This document shows positions 9,750 through 18,292 of a stretch of DNA of 64,000 bases, in pieces (the stretch's first letter is position 1; the number at the start of each line of letters is the position of its first letter). The DNA is from JAWMQL01 sp033283165. Its GTDB lineage: Bacteria > Pseudomonadota > Gammaproteobacteria > Pseudomonadales > Halieaceae. Made by a program: the position numbers and the translations under genes. The notes beneath the pieces were generated by a model. The model worked only from the letters and a program-made list of their open reading frames with translations. It did no database searches and was not told where the DNA came from. The stretch lies in assembly GCA_033283165.1 (NCBI GenBank), contig JAWMQL010000003.1:434001-498000 (forward strand), read 5' to 3'.

Positions 9750-11978
9750 ATGAAAACCCACTATAAAATCACGATTCAAAACCTGTTTCGCCCATCCGCC
9801 CTGCCCCTGGCTGCCGTGGCGCTCGGGCTGGCGGCGCCGGCGCCCCTGTCCCTGGCCCAGGGCGCGCTGGAGGAGATTATTGTCACCGCCCAGCGCCGGC
9901 AAGAGACGCTGCGCGATGTGCCGATTTCGGTGGCGTCGTTCTCCGCGGACGCGCTTGCCAGCAGCGGGGTGAGCTCGACCATGGGGTTACCGGAACTGGT
10001 GCCCAGCGTGCAGGTAGCGCGATCGGGTCCCTCGGCGACGTTTTTCATGCGCGGTGTCGGCAACACCAGCGGCGGCACCGGGGAACAGGGCACGAACGCC
10101 TTCTACGTCGACGGCGTGTACATCGCGGACCTGAAGCAGACCGCCATGAAATTCAACAATATCGAGCGGATCGAGGTCCTCAAGGGGCCCCAGGGTACGC
10201 TGTTCGGGCGCAACTCCAGCGGCGGGCTGGTCAACGTCATCACCCACGAGCCCGACGACACCGTGCGAGCGAAGGCCAACATGGGCATCGCCAACTACGA
10301 CACCTACTCGGCCCAGGCCTATGTGGGTGGTCCGTTGACCGAAGACCTCAGCGCCGATATCGCCCTGACCTACACCGACCAGCAGGAGGGCTGGGGTAAA
10401 AACCGCTTTACCGGCGAAGAGATCAACGAGGGCTGGGACTGGGGGGTTCGCAGCAAGTGGGTATGGCGACCTGGTGAACGAACCAAGGTCATCCTCGCCG
10501 GCGACTACGCCCGCTCCTCGGATACCATCGGCACCGCCTTCCGCCTGCCGCCCGGTTCCGTCGGGCGGCTCGGCGACCTGCCGCCGGACCGCATCCACGA
10601 CACCGACACACCTGAGGACCAGTTCATCGAGCTGCGCTCCTGGGGCCTGAACCTGACCGCGGAATTCGACCTGGACTGGGCCACCCTGACCAGCATTACC
10701 GGCACCCGCAAACTGAAAAACGACAGCGCCCTGGACTCGGACATGACGCCGCCGGAAATCGCCTATATCGAGGTGCACGATAAAGAGCAGTCGTACCAAC
10801 AGGAGCTGCGCCTGGCATCGAACTCCGACGGGCCACTGGGCTGGCAGGCCGGCCTGTTCCTGCTGCGGGTCGAGGCCGAACTGCAACCCCAGACGCACAC
10901 CGGTCTGGCCTTCCAACTCAATCCGAACGGCGACGGCGAATACGACGTGTTTTCCACCCTGGACACCACCTCCTATGCCGCCTTTGGTGAACTCTCCTGG
11001 GAGCTGACGCCGACCACCCTGCTGATAGCAGGGCTGCGCTACACCCGCGACGAGCTGGACTTCGAGGGGGCACAGCTGCCGATCAATGACTCGGCGGCGG
11101 TGCCGCGGTTTGTCGACGAGTCGAACACGGAAACCGAGCCGACCTGGCGCCTGGTGGTGCGTCAGGACCTCACGGACAAGATCAACGCCTACCTGTCCTA
11201 TAACCGCGGCTTCAAGGCCGGCACCTACTCGATGTCCTCGATCTTCGTCGATCCGGTGGAGCCGCAGACCGTCGACGCCTACGAGCTGGGCCTGAAGTCC
11301 CTGCTGCTGGACGACAAGCTGCGCCTGAACCTGGCCGCCTACCACTACGACATCAGCGATTACCAGGTCCGTTCGGCCACGGCCACCACGCCGTCCCCGA
11401 TCCTGCTGAATGCGGCAGAGGTGGACATCGACGGTATCGAGGTGGAGTTCGAGGTGCTGGCGACGGAGAATTTTCGGGTGTACGGGTCGGCCACCTGGCT
11501 GGACGCGGAGTTCGACGAGTTTCCCTTCGCGCCCTTTTCCTACCAGAGCCCCGCCGTGTGTACGCCCGGGGGGTCGCAACCCGGCATGAGCACCGGGGCA
11601 CCGACTGGCGGCTCGACCGTATGCATCGGCGACGCCGCGGGTAACGACACGCCGGTGGCACCGGATTTCGCCGGCACCCTGGGAGCCCTGTACACGATGC
11701 AACTGGGCGGCGCAGGCGAGATCGATTTTGCCGTCAACTACAGCTACAACGACGGCTACTTCTTCGAACCCGACAACCGCCTGGACCAGCCCTCGTTCTC
11801 GGTACTGAACGCTTCCCTCGTCTACCGGCCCGCCCCGCACTGGAGCGTCGAGCTGTGGGGCCGCAACCTGGAAGACGAGACCTACTTCGTGCAGAAAATC
11901 GCGGTCTCCTCACTGGGAGACAACGGCGTGGCGGCGGCGCCGAGAACCTACGGCATCAACTTCAGATACGACTACTAA
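9750..11978 (+). CDS. TonB-dependent outer-membrane receptor
   Basis: 742-aa receptor. Signal peptide (ends near SLAQG), TonB box-like EEIIVTAQRRQETLRDVP, plug domain (residues about 45-165: FMRGVGNTSGG, VLKGPQGTLFGRNSSGG), then a 22-strand-type barrel ending in YGINFRYDY with terminal aromatic residue. The IVTAQRR subgroup is abundant in bacteria that degrade sterols, terpenes and other hydrophobic compounds. The neighbouring P450 starts 23 bp later, so import of the P450 substrate is likely (inference). There is a 67-bp gap after the TetR gene. Confidence 0.95.
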   Translation: MKTHYKITIQNLFRPSALPLAAVALGLAAPAPLSLAQGALEEIIVTAQRRQETLRDVPISVASFSADALASSGVSSTMGLPELVPSVQVARSGPSATFFMRGVGNTSGGTGEQGTNAFYVDGVYIADLKQTAMKFNNIERIEVLKGPQGTLFGRNSSGGLVNVITHEPDDTVRAKANMGIANYDTYSAQAYVGGPLTEDLSADIALTYTDQQEGWGKNRFTGEEINEGWDWGVRSKWVWRPGERTKVILAGDYARSSDTIGTAFRLPPGSVGRLGDLPPDRIHDTDTPEDQFIELRSWGLNLTAEFDLDWATLTSITGTRKLKNDSALDSDMTPPEIAYIEVHDKEQSYQQELRLASNSDGPLGWQAGLFLLRVEAELQPQTHTGLAFQLNPNGDGEYDVFSTLDTTSYAAFGELSWELTPTTLLIAGLRYTRDELDFEGAQLPINDSAAVPRFVDESNTETEPTWRLVVRQDLTDKINAYLSYNRGFKAGTYSMSSIFVDPVEPQTVDAYELGLKSLLLDDKLRLNLAAYHYDISDYQVRSATATTPSPILLNAAEVDIDGIEVEFEVLATENFRVYGSATWLDAEFDEFPFAPFSYQSPAVCTPGGSQPGMSTGAPTGGSTVCIGDAAGNDTPVAPDFAGTLGALYTMQLGGAGEIDFAVNYSYNDGYFFEPDNRLDQPSFSVLNASLVYRPAPHWSVELWGRNLEDETYFVQKIAVSSLGDNGVAAAPRTYGINFRYDY

Positions 11979-12001
11979 CGACTACCGGAGGACCTTGAAC
12001 C

Positions 12002-13237
12002 ATGGCTTCTATCGACGCAGCAAACACAGCAATTCCGGATCACGTCCCTGAAGAACTGGTCTGGCCGCACAGCCTGAACGAGTTCACTTCCGAACTGGAT
12101 GACCCCTATCTCGCCGCCGCGCGCCTGCACGAGGGCCCGGGAATTATCTGGGCCCGGGAAGCCTCGCTGGGAAAACCCGGCTGGGTCCTGACCCGGCACG
12201 AGCTGATCCGCGACGCCTACCTCGACTACGAACACTTCTCCAGCACCCGCGACGCCCATACTGGTGACGTGCTGGGCGAAGGCATGGTGAGGATGATCCC
12301 GGTGGAAGTCGATCCACCGGAGCACCAGCAGTACCGCCGTATCCTGAACCCCCTGTTCACACCGAAACACGTCAACAGTTACGGCGACATGGTGCAGGCA
12401 ACCTGCGACCGGCTTATCGACAACATCGCAAACCCGGCGAAGTGCGAGTTCATCAGTGAATTCGCCGAGGTGTTTCCGAATTCCATTTTTCTCTCCCTGC
12501 TCGGCATGCCCCAGGACAAGCTGCCCCAGTTCCTGGAGTGGGAGCGGCAACTGCTGCGTTCCGGCGACCAGTCCGACTACGAGAAATCCAGCGAGGCGGC
12601 GAAACTGATCTTCCAGTACCTGCATACCTTCGTGACCGAACAGAAAGACAACCCGGACCGGACCGAATTCATCGACGCATTGCTGAAGGGTACCATTGAC
12701 GACCGTCCGCTCAACGACCTGGAGATACTGGGCTACTGCATGCTGTTCTACGTGGCGGGCCTGGACACGGTCTACAGCACCCTGGGCTGGATCATGCGCC
12801 ACCTGGCCAACGACCAGCCGCTGCAGGACCACCTGCGCAACAATCCGCAGGATATCCCGAAGGCGGTGGAGGAATTTACCCGGGCCTTTGCCGTGCCTGC
12901 GCCGCACCGCCGGGTGGCCAAAGACTTTGAATTCCACGGGGTGAAAATGCGCGAGAACGACGTGGTGCTGCTGCCGCTCTACCTGGCATCGCGGGACCCC
13001 GGGGTCTACCACGATCCGCACCGGATCGATATCCATCGCGATACCCGCAATATCAGCTTTGCCACCGGCCCCCACACCTGTCTCGGCATTCACCTCGCCA
13101 GGCGCGAAATGCGCACTGTACTGGAGACCTTCCTCGCCCGGTTCAGCAGTATCCGGATGCAGGACGGCGAGCCGTACGCCTACCACACCGGTGGGGTGCT
13201 GGGGGTGGACCGACTGCCGTTGGTGCTGAGCCCCTGA
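12002..13237 (+). CDS. Cytochrome P450
   Basis: 411-aa soluble bacterial class I-type P450. Heme thiolate Cys360 lies in FATGPHTCLG; the I-helix oxygen-activation motif is AGLDTVYS (about 252-259); the K-helix ExxR is EEFTR; the C-helix is HQQYRRILNPLF. It hydroxylates or epoxidises a hydrophobic substrate using electrons from a ferredoxin; no ferredoxin or reductase gene is nearby, so redox partners must be elsewhere. Overall it resembles terpenoid-oxidising bacterial CYPs (CYP101/108/111 type, inference). GGAGG precedes the ATG. Last gene of the cassette. Confidence 0.95.
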   Translation: MASIDAANTAIPDHVPEELVWPHSLNEFTSELDDPYLAAARLHEGPGIIWAREASLGKPGWVLTRHELIRDAYLDYEHFSSTRDAHTGDVLGEGMVRMIPVEVDPPEHQQYRRILNPLFTPKHVNSYGDMVQATCDRLIDNIANPAKCEFISEFAEVFPNSIFLSLLGMPQDKLPQFLEWERQLLRSGDQSDYEKSSEAAKLIFQYLHTFVTEQKDNPDRTEFIDALLKGTIDDRPLNDLEILGYCMLFYVAGLDTVYSTLGWIMRHLANDQPLQDHLRNNPQDIPKAVEEFTRAFAVPAPHRRVAKDFEFHGVKMRENDVVLLPLYLASRDPGVYHDPHRIDIHRDTRNISFATGPHTCLGIHLARREMRTVLETFLARFSSIRMQDGEPYAYHTGGVLGVDRLPLVLSP

Positions 13238-13298
13238 CGTGCCCCCTGCACGGCCAGCGGGAAAACATCCCGGGCACTTTGTACTATCATTGGCCGTC

Positions 13299-13799
13299 AT
13301 GTCACGCTACCGACCACCCCGGCGCCGGGGATCACCGTATATCACCCCCGAGGGCGAGCAGGCCCTGCGGGCAGAGTTGCACCAGTTGTGGAAAGTGGAG
13401 CGGCCGCAGGTGACCAGCGCCGTGCACGAGGCAGCCAAGAATGGCGACCGTTCGGAGAACGGCGACTACATCTACGGCAAGCGCCGCCTGCGGGAGATCG
13501 ACTCCCGGGTGCGCTTCCTCAACAAGCGGCTGGAGGAACTGCAGGTGGTGGAGCGCGCACCGGACGACCCGAGCCGGGTGCGCTTCGGGGCCTGGGTCAC
13601 CCTGGAGGATGAGGACGGCGTGGAGCAGGCCTGGCGCATCGTCGGCCCGGACGAGTTCGACGTGGCGGCAAAAAAACTGAGCATGGATTCGCCCATGGCC
13701 CGGGCACTGCTGGGTAAAGGGCTGGACGACGAGGTGGAGGTGGCCAGCCCGGGCGGGCGGCAGCGCTATTACGTCACGGCCATCCGCTACGAAAGCTGA
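13299..13799 (+). CDS. greB: Transcription elongation factor GreB
   Basis: 166-aa factor that enters the RNA polymerase secondary channel and stimulates cleavage of backtracked RNA. The N-terminal coiled coil (residues about 18-85) carries the catalytic tip NGDRSENGDYIYGKRRLREI, and the C-terminal FKBP-like domain follows (WVTLEDEDG...YYVTAIRYE). Start MSRYRPPRRRG at 13299. It converges with rluB six bases away. Confidence 0.96.
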   Translation: MSRYRPPRRRGSPYITPEGEQALRAELHQLWKVERPQVTSAVHEAAKNGDRSENGDYIYGKRRLREIDSRVRFLNKRLEELQVVERAPDDPSRVRFGAWVTLEDEDGVEQAWRIVGPDEFDVAAKKLSMDSPMARALLGKGLDDEVEVASPGGRQRYYVTAIRYES

Positions 13800-13805
13800 G
13801 GCCGC

Positions 13806-14636
13806 CTAGTTGCGCTTGCCGCGCTTGCCGAACTGTCGCTCCATGACCTGTTGTTCCTTCACGCTGCCCCGGCGCTGCTGCTTGGGCGGCAGGCCGGCCA
13901 TGCGGTACAGGCTCTTGACCTCTTTCGGGTCCAGTTCCACCCACTGGCCCTGCTTGACCCGGGAGGGGATGAACACCTCGCCGTAGCGGACCCGCTTCAG
14001 GCGCGACACGGTCAGGCCCTGGGATTCCCACAGGCGCCGCACTTCGCGATTGCGGCCCTCCATGATCACCACGTAGAACCAGTGATTGATGCCATCGCCG
14101 CCGCCGTCCTGGATATCGGTGAAGCGCGCCACCCCGTCTTCCAGCATCACGCCATCCAGCAGTCGCTGCAGCATGTCCTCGTCCACCTCGCCCATCACCC
14201 GCACCATGTACTCGCGCTCGATATTGGCCGAGGGGTGCATCAGGGCATTGGCCAGTTCGCCATCGGTGGTGAACAGCAACAGGCCCGAGGTGTTGTAGTC
14301 CAGCCGGCCGATGGATATCCAGCGCCCGGATTTCAGCGTCGGCAGGCGTTCGAACACGGTGCGCCGGTTCTGGGGGTCCTTGCGGGTGCAGACCTCGCCG
14401 GTGGGCTTGTGGTACAGGATACAGCGGGTCTCCTCCGCCGGCGGTGCCTTCAGCGGCTTGCCGTCCACCGCGATCCGGGCGCGACCGTCCACCCGGTCGC
14501 CCAGGGTGGCGGGTTTGCCGTTGACCGTGACCCGGCCCTGCTCGATCCAGCGCTCCATCTCGCGGCGCGAGCCGAGCCCGGTACGGGCGAGGACTTTCTG
14601 GAGTTTTTCGCCGCTGGCGGGCGCTTCAGTACTCAA
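13806..14636 (-). CDS. rluB: 23S rRNA pseudouridine(2605) synthase RluB
   Basis: Converts U2605 of 23S rRNA to pseudouridine. N-terminal S4-like RNA-binding domain (EKLQKVLARTGLGSRREMERWI) and catalytic Asp in GRLDYNTSGLLLFTTDGELA. A TTG start at 14636 (LSTEAPASGEKLQ), 16 bases after the scpB stop, gives 276 aa and fits the E. coli N-terminus MSEKLQKVLA; upstream residues overlap scpB and look non-native. Basic C-terminal tail. Third gene of scpA-scpB-rluB, a conserved order. Confidence 0.93.
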   Translation of the reverse strand: MSTEAPASGEKLQKVLARTGLGSRREMERWIEQGRVTVNGKPATLGDRVDGRARIAVDGKPLKAPPAEETRCILYHKPTGEVCTRKDPQNRRTVFERLPTLKSGRWISIGRLDYNTSGLLLFTTDGELANALMHPSANIEREYMVRVMGEVDEDMLQRLLDGVMLEDGVARFTDIQDGGGDGINHWFYVVIMEGRNREVRRLWESQGLTVSRLKRVRYGEVFIPSRVKQGQWVELDPKEVKSLYRMAGLPPKQQRRGSVKEQQVMERQFGKRGKRN

Positions 14637-14652
14637 GGGGAGTCGCGCGGGC

Positions 14653-15480
14653 TCAGGCCCGCGGCTCGGAATCCACTGCCCCGGCGGGCAGTTCGGCTTC
14701 TTCCGTCGCTTCGGTTTCGGCCTCTTCCTGAGAATCAGCAGCGGTCGCAGACTCGCCGACCTCGGCAGCCACGGTACCCGCCGCTTCGGCAAAGGCCGCG
14801 GCCTCTTCCGCGTCAGCCGCGGCGCGATGCTCCGTACCGCCGACCACGGTCAGCCCCGGCGCATCGCCCGGCACCGCGCTCTCCTGCTGGCCGGGTTCAC
14901 CGGATGCCGTGCCGGGCAGCGGGTCGGTAAAACCGAGCTCGGCATTCAGTGTTTCCAGGTCGCGGATTTCCGCCAGCGCCGGCAGCTGGTCCAGGGTCTT
15001 GAGATTGAAGTAGTCCAGGAACTGGCGGGTGGTGGCGTACATGGCGGGCCGGCCGGGCACATCCCGGTGCCCGACCACGCGGATCCACTCGCGCTCGTGC
15101 AGGGTCTTGATGATATTGGAGCTCACCGCCACGCCGCGGATCTCCTCGATCTCGCCGCGGGTAATAGGCTGTCGGTAGGCGATCAGGGCCAGGGTTTCCA
15201 ACAGCGCCCGGGAGTACTTCTGGGGCCGCTCGTGCCACAGCCGCGCGATCCAGGGGCTGAGGTTCTGGCGCACCTGGAAGCGGAAGCCGCTGGCCACTTC
15301 CTGCAACTCGAAGCCGCGATCCTCGCAGCGCTCGGCCACGGCCTTCAGGGCCTCGCGAATCTCGGTGTTCTCGGGCCGCTCATTCTCCTCGAACAGCTCC
15401 GCCAGCTGCGCCACGGTGAGGGGCTTGCCTGCCGCGAGCAGGGCGCCCTCGACAATCTGTACCAGTCCGGTTTCCGCCAT
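14653..15480 (-). CDS. scpB: Segregation and condensation protein B
   Basis: 275-aa winged-helix partner of ScpA in the SMC condensin complex, needed for chromosome compaction and segregation. The core (residues about 1-185: IVEGALLAAGKPLTVAQL, ETLALIAYRQPITRGEIEEIRGVAVSS) is typical. A long Ala/Glu-rich acidic low-complexity tail of about 80 aa follows. The ATG follows the scpA stop with no gap. Confidence 0.95.
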   Translation of the reverse strand: MAETGLVQIVEGALLAAGKPLTVAQLAELFEENERPENTEIREALKAVAERCEDRGFELQEVASGFRFQVRQNLSPWIARLWHERPQKYSRALLETLALIAYRQPITRGEIEEIRGVAVSSNIIKTLHEREWIRVVGHRDVPGRPAMYATTRQFLDYFNLKTLDQLPALAEIRDLETLNAELGFTDPLPGTASGEPGQQESAVPGDAPGLTVVGGTEHRAAADAEEAAAFAEAAGTVAAEVGESATAADSQEEAETEATEEAELPAGAVDSEPRA

Positions 15481-16344
15481 TTACTCCGACCTTGCCTTGA
15501 CGTGGATGGGACCGAAAGACTCGGTCTGCACGATCTCCACCAGTGATTCCTTGATCAACTCCATCACCGCCAGAAAGGTCACCACCACACCGAGGCGGCC
15601 CTCGCGGGCGGAGAACAGGGCCACGAAGGGCAGAAACTGCTGCCCCCTGAGCTTGTCCAGCACTTCCGACATGCGCTCCCGGGTGGACAGGGCCTCGCGC
15701 TGGATATGGTGACTCTCGTACATGTCCGCCCGGCGCAGCACCTCGGACAGGGCCAGCAGCAACTCGCGCATGTCCACATCGGGATCGGGGCGCTCGCGGT
15801 TGATATCCGGGGGATTGGCGCTGCCGGTCCAGGTGTCGCGCTCCAGGCGCGGCATCTCCTCGATGTCCTCAGCCGCTTTCTTGAACCGCTCGTACTCCTG
15901 CAGGCGCCGGATCAGTTGCGCCCGCGGGTCTTCCTCGTCGTCTTCCACCTCGGAGGAGCGCGGCAACAGCATACGGGACTTGATCTCCGCCAGCACCGAG
16001 GCCATCAGCAGGTACTCCGCCGCCAGTTCGAACTGCATGGCATCCATCATCTCGACGTACTGCATGTACTGCTCGGTGATCCGGGACACGTCGATCTCGA
16101 GGATGTCGAGGTTCTGGCGCCGGATAAGGTACAGCAGCAGGTCCAGGGGGCCCTCGAAAGCCTCCAGGAACACCTCCAGCGCCTGGGGTGGGATGTACAG
16201 GTCCTTGGGCAGTTCGGTGACCGCCTTGCCCATGACCACCGCGAAGGGCATCTCGCCCTGCTGCGGCTGGACCGGGCCCATCACGGGCGCCGCCTGGGAC
16301 TCTTGCTGGGTCTGGGAATTGGTTTCGCTCACGGTCTGGCACAC
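15481..16344 (-). CDS. scpA: Segregation and condensation protein A
   Basis: About 287-aa kleisin of the SMC-ScpAB complex. N-terminal domain FEGPLDLLLYLIRRQNLDILEIDVSRITEQYMQYVE is diagnostic; a C-terminal winged helix (GRLGVVVTFLAVMELIKESLVEIVQ) binds the SMC head. A polar Gln-rich leader of about 35 aa precedes the fold. GTG at 16344 is taken as start, with another GTG at 16332 possible; neither has a clear ribosome site. A TATACT box (16368-16363) lies just upstream. Confidence 0.93.
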   Translation of the reverse strand: MCQTVSETNSQTQQESQAAPVMGPVQPQQGEMPFAVVMGKAVTELPKDLYIPPQALEVFLEAFEGPLDLLLYLIRRQNLDILEIDVSRITEQYMQYVEMMDAMQFELAAEYLLMASVLAEIKSRMLLPRSSEVEDDEEDPRAQLIRRLQEYERFKKAAEDIEEMPRLERDTWTGSANPPDINRERPDPDVDMRELLLALSEVLRRADMYESHHIQREALSTRERMSEVLDKLRGQQFLPFVALFSAREGRLGVVVTFLAVMELIKESLVEIVQTESFGPIHVKARSE

Positions 16345-16394
16345 GTCAGTTGTTATGCCGGCAGTATACCGTGCTTTGCCGGTTCGATATACGC

Positions 16395-16847
16395 TCAGGC
16401 GCGCTCATCCTTGGGAGATTCCATGACCACGTAGGTCGTGATCGCGCTGACCTGCTCCAGGGTGCCCAGCACATCGGTGTGAAAGACCTTGTAGGCGCGG
16501 ATGTCGGTCGCTTCCACCCGCAGCAGGTACTCGAAAGCGCCGGTAATGTTGTGGCATTCGCGCACCTCCGGCGAGCGGGTGATGGAGCGCTCGAAGGCCC
16601 GCTGGGCGGCCTTGGTGTGATTGGACAGGCCCACCGCGATGTAGGCGGTAAAGCCCACTCCCAGTTTGGCCCGGTCCAGCACCGCGCGGTAGCCGCGGAT
16701 GACGCCACTGCGCTCCAGTTCCTGCACCCGCCGCAGGCAGGCGGAGGGCGACAGCCCGACCCGCTGCGCCAGCTCGATATTGCTGACCCGACCGTCCACG
16801 GTCAGTTCATGCAATATTTTGTTGCCTATGGCATCCATGGAGATCAT
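16395..16847 (-). CDS. Lrp/AsnC-family transcriptional regulator
   Basis: 150-aa leucine-responsive-type regulator. N-terminal HTH: DAIGNKILHELTVDGRVSNIELAQRVGLSPSACLRRVQELE; C-terminal RAM/ACT-like ligand domain: VGFTAYIAVGL, VRECHNITGAFEYLLRV. It is divergent from a LysE-family exporter, the usual pairing in which the regulator senses an amino acid and controls its export. Three TTGCG half-sites spaced exactly 20 bp sit in the shared region (16851-16901). Start MISMDAIGN at 16847, with an alternative Met at 16838. Confidence 0.93.
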   Translation of the reverse strand: MISMDAIGNKILHELTVDGRVSNIELAQRVGLSPSACLRRVQELERSGVIRGYRAVLDRAKLGVGFTAYIAVGLSNHTKAAQRAFERSITRSPEVRECHNITGAFEYLLRVEATDIRAYKVFHTDVLGTLEQVSAITTYVVMESPKDERA

Positions 16848-16913
16848 ATGTTGCGTAATATCGGCGGTGTGACGCAACAAAGCAAGCACATTGCGCAATA
16901 TTTGACCTATAGT
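16848..16913. promoter_or_regulatory. Lrp-type operator array and LysE promoter
   Basis: TTGCGTAATAT (16851-16861), GACGCAACAA (16871-16880, inverted TTGTTGCGTC) and TTGCGCAATAT (16891-16901) start at 20-bp intervals, two DNA turns apart, as expected for an Lrp octamer. TATAGT (16908-16913) lies seven bases before the exporter ATG, so its mRNA may be leaderless. Confidence 0.6.
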
Positions 16914-16919
16914 AAGCCC

Positions 16920-17525
16920 ATGACCTACGAACTCATCACCGGCCTGCTGTTGTTTTCCTTCGTCAGCTCCATTACCCCGGGGCCGAACAACCTGATGTTG
17001 ATGGCATCCGGCGCCAACTACGGGTTCCGTCGGTCCCTGCCGCACATGCTGGGGGTGGCACTGGGATTCACCTTCATGGTGCTGATGGTCGGCGTGGGGG
17101 TGGCGCAGCTGTTCCAGCGTTTCCCGCCGGCCTACGACGTGCTGCGGGTGGTGAGCGTGGTCTACCTGCTGTGGCTGGCCTGGAAAATCGCCACCGCCGC
17201 CCCGCCCTCCGAGGGTGAGGAGAGCCACGGCCGGCCCCTGACCTTTCTGCAGGCGGCGCTGTTCCAGTGGGTCAATCCCAAGGCATGGACCATGGCCCTG
17301 ACCGCGGTCACGGTGTACTCGCTGGGGGGGGACCTGAACGCCGCGCTGCTGGTAGCCCTGGCCTTCGGCACGGTCAACCTGCCCTGCGTCAGTGCCTGGA
17401 CGCTGCTCGGGCAGCAGATCCGCGGGTTTCTCGTCAGCCCCGCGCGGCTGGCCGCGTTCAACTGGTGTATGGCGCTGTTACTGGTGCTGTCCCTGTACCC
17501 GGTGCTGCAGCCGCTGGCGACCTGA
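16920..17525 (+). CDS. LysE/RhtB-family amino-acid exporter
   Basis: 201-aa inner-membrane protein with about six hydrophobic segments. The family signature SSITPGPNNLMLMASGANYGFRRSLPHMLGV is at the N-terminus; LFQWVNPKAWTMALTAV is the second conserved repeat. Likely exports amino acids or derivatives. No Shine-Dalgarno is present before the ATG, and the -10 box is only seven bases upstream. Divergent from the Lrp regulator. Confidence 0.93.
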   Translation: MTYELITGLLLFSFVSSITPGPNNLMLMASGANYGFRRSLPHMLGVALGFTFMVLMVGVGVAQLFQRFPPAYDVLRVVSVVYLLWLAWKIATAAPPSEGEESHGRPLTFLQAALFQWVNPKAWTMALTAVTVYSLGGDLNAALLVALAFGTVNLPCVSAWTLLGQQIRGFLVSPARLAAFNWCMALLLVLSLYPVLQPLAT

Positions 17526-17526
17526 G

Positions 17527-17625
17527 GCGGGAATCCAGTCCTCTCGTCGTTCCCGCGCAGGCGGGAATCCAGGGCCGGTAAAGTGCCTCTCTGGATCCCG
17601 GCGTTCGCCGGGATGACGAGGGCGC
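17527..17625. repeat. REP-like palindrome pair (copy 2)
   Basis: A stem CCCGC-gca-GGCGGG (17543-17573 region) and an inverted-orientation stem CCCGGC-gttc-GCCGGG followed by ATGACGAG (17591-17620), preceded by a partial copy at 17527-17540. The doublet lies between two converging genes (LysE exporter and yciO). It shares the GGATGACGAG signature with the other copies in the window. Confidence 0.75.
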
Positions 17626-17665
17626 AGGGATGGCGAGGGCGTGGGGGCGGCGGGTTAACCGGAGT

Positions 17666-18292
17666 TTAGAAAGTCTCGAACGGCTCCGGGTCACCCTTGC
17701 CCACCCGCAACACCAGCGGCACCTCGTCGGCCAGGTCCACGACCGTGGTGGGCTCCATGCCGCAGTAACCGCCGTCGATGACCGCGTCCACGTCGTGCTC
17801 CAGCAGTTCCCGGATTTCGTAGGGGTCGATCAGGGGATACTCGTCCCCGGGCATGATCAGGGTCACGCTCATCAGCGGTTCACCGAGGTCTTCCAGCAGG
17901 GCGGCGGCAATGGCGTTGTCGGGCACCCGCAGGCCGACGGTCTTGCGCTTCGGGTGCAGCAGGCGCCGCGGCACCTCGGAGGTGGCGCGCAGGATAAAGG
18001 TATAAGGACCGGGCGTGCAGTGCCTGAGCTGGCGGTAGACGGCGTTATCGACCCGGGCATAGGTGGCGATCTCGGACAGGTCGCGGCACACCAGGGTGAA
18101 GTTGTGGCGGGCGTCCAGTTTGCGGATGCGGCGGATACGGTCCAGCGCATTCTTGTCCCCGATATGGCAACCCAGGGCGTAGGCCGAGTCGGTGGGATAG
18201 ACCACCACGCCGCCGTCGCGGATGATATCCACGGCCTGGCGCACCAGCCGCGCCTGCGGGTTATCGGGATGGATCTGGAAAAACTGGCTCAC
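17666..18292 (-). CDS. yciO: YciO, Sua5/YrdC-family protein
   Basis: 208-aa relative of threonylcarbamoyl-AMP synthase TsaC/Sua5. MSQFFQIHPDNPQARLV...GGVVVYPTDSAYALGC is nearly the E. coli YciO start. The KRKTVGLRVPDN and TPGPYTFILRAT motifs of the nucleotide/RNA-binding cleft are present. E. coli YciO has weak activity and an unclear role, so a function in tRNA t6A synthesis is not assumed. The ATG overlaps the stop of rnm (ATGA). Confidence 0.93.
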   Translation of the reverse strand: MSQFFQIHPDNPQARLVRQAVDIIRDGGVVVYPTDSAYALGCHIGDKNALDRIRRIRKLDARHNFTLVCRDLSEIATYARVDNAVYRQLRHCTPGPYTFILRATSEVPRRLLHPKRKTVGLRVPDNAIAAALLEDLGEPLMSVTLIMPGDEYPLIDPYEIRELLEHDVDAVIDGGYCGMEPTTVVDLADEVPLVLRVGKGDPEPFETF

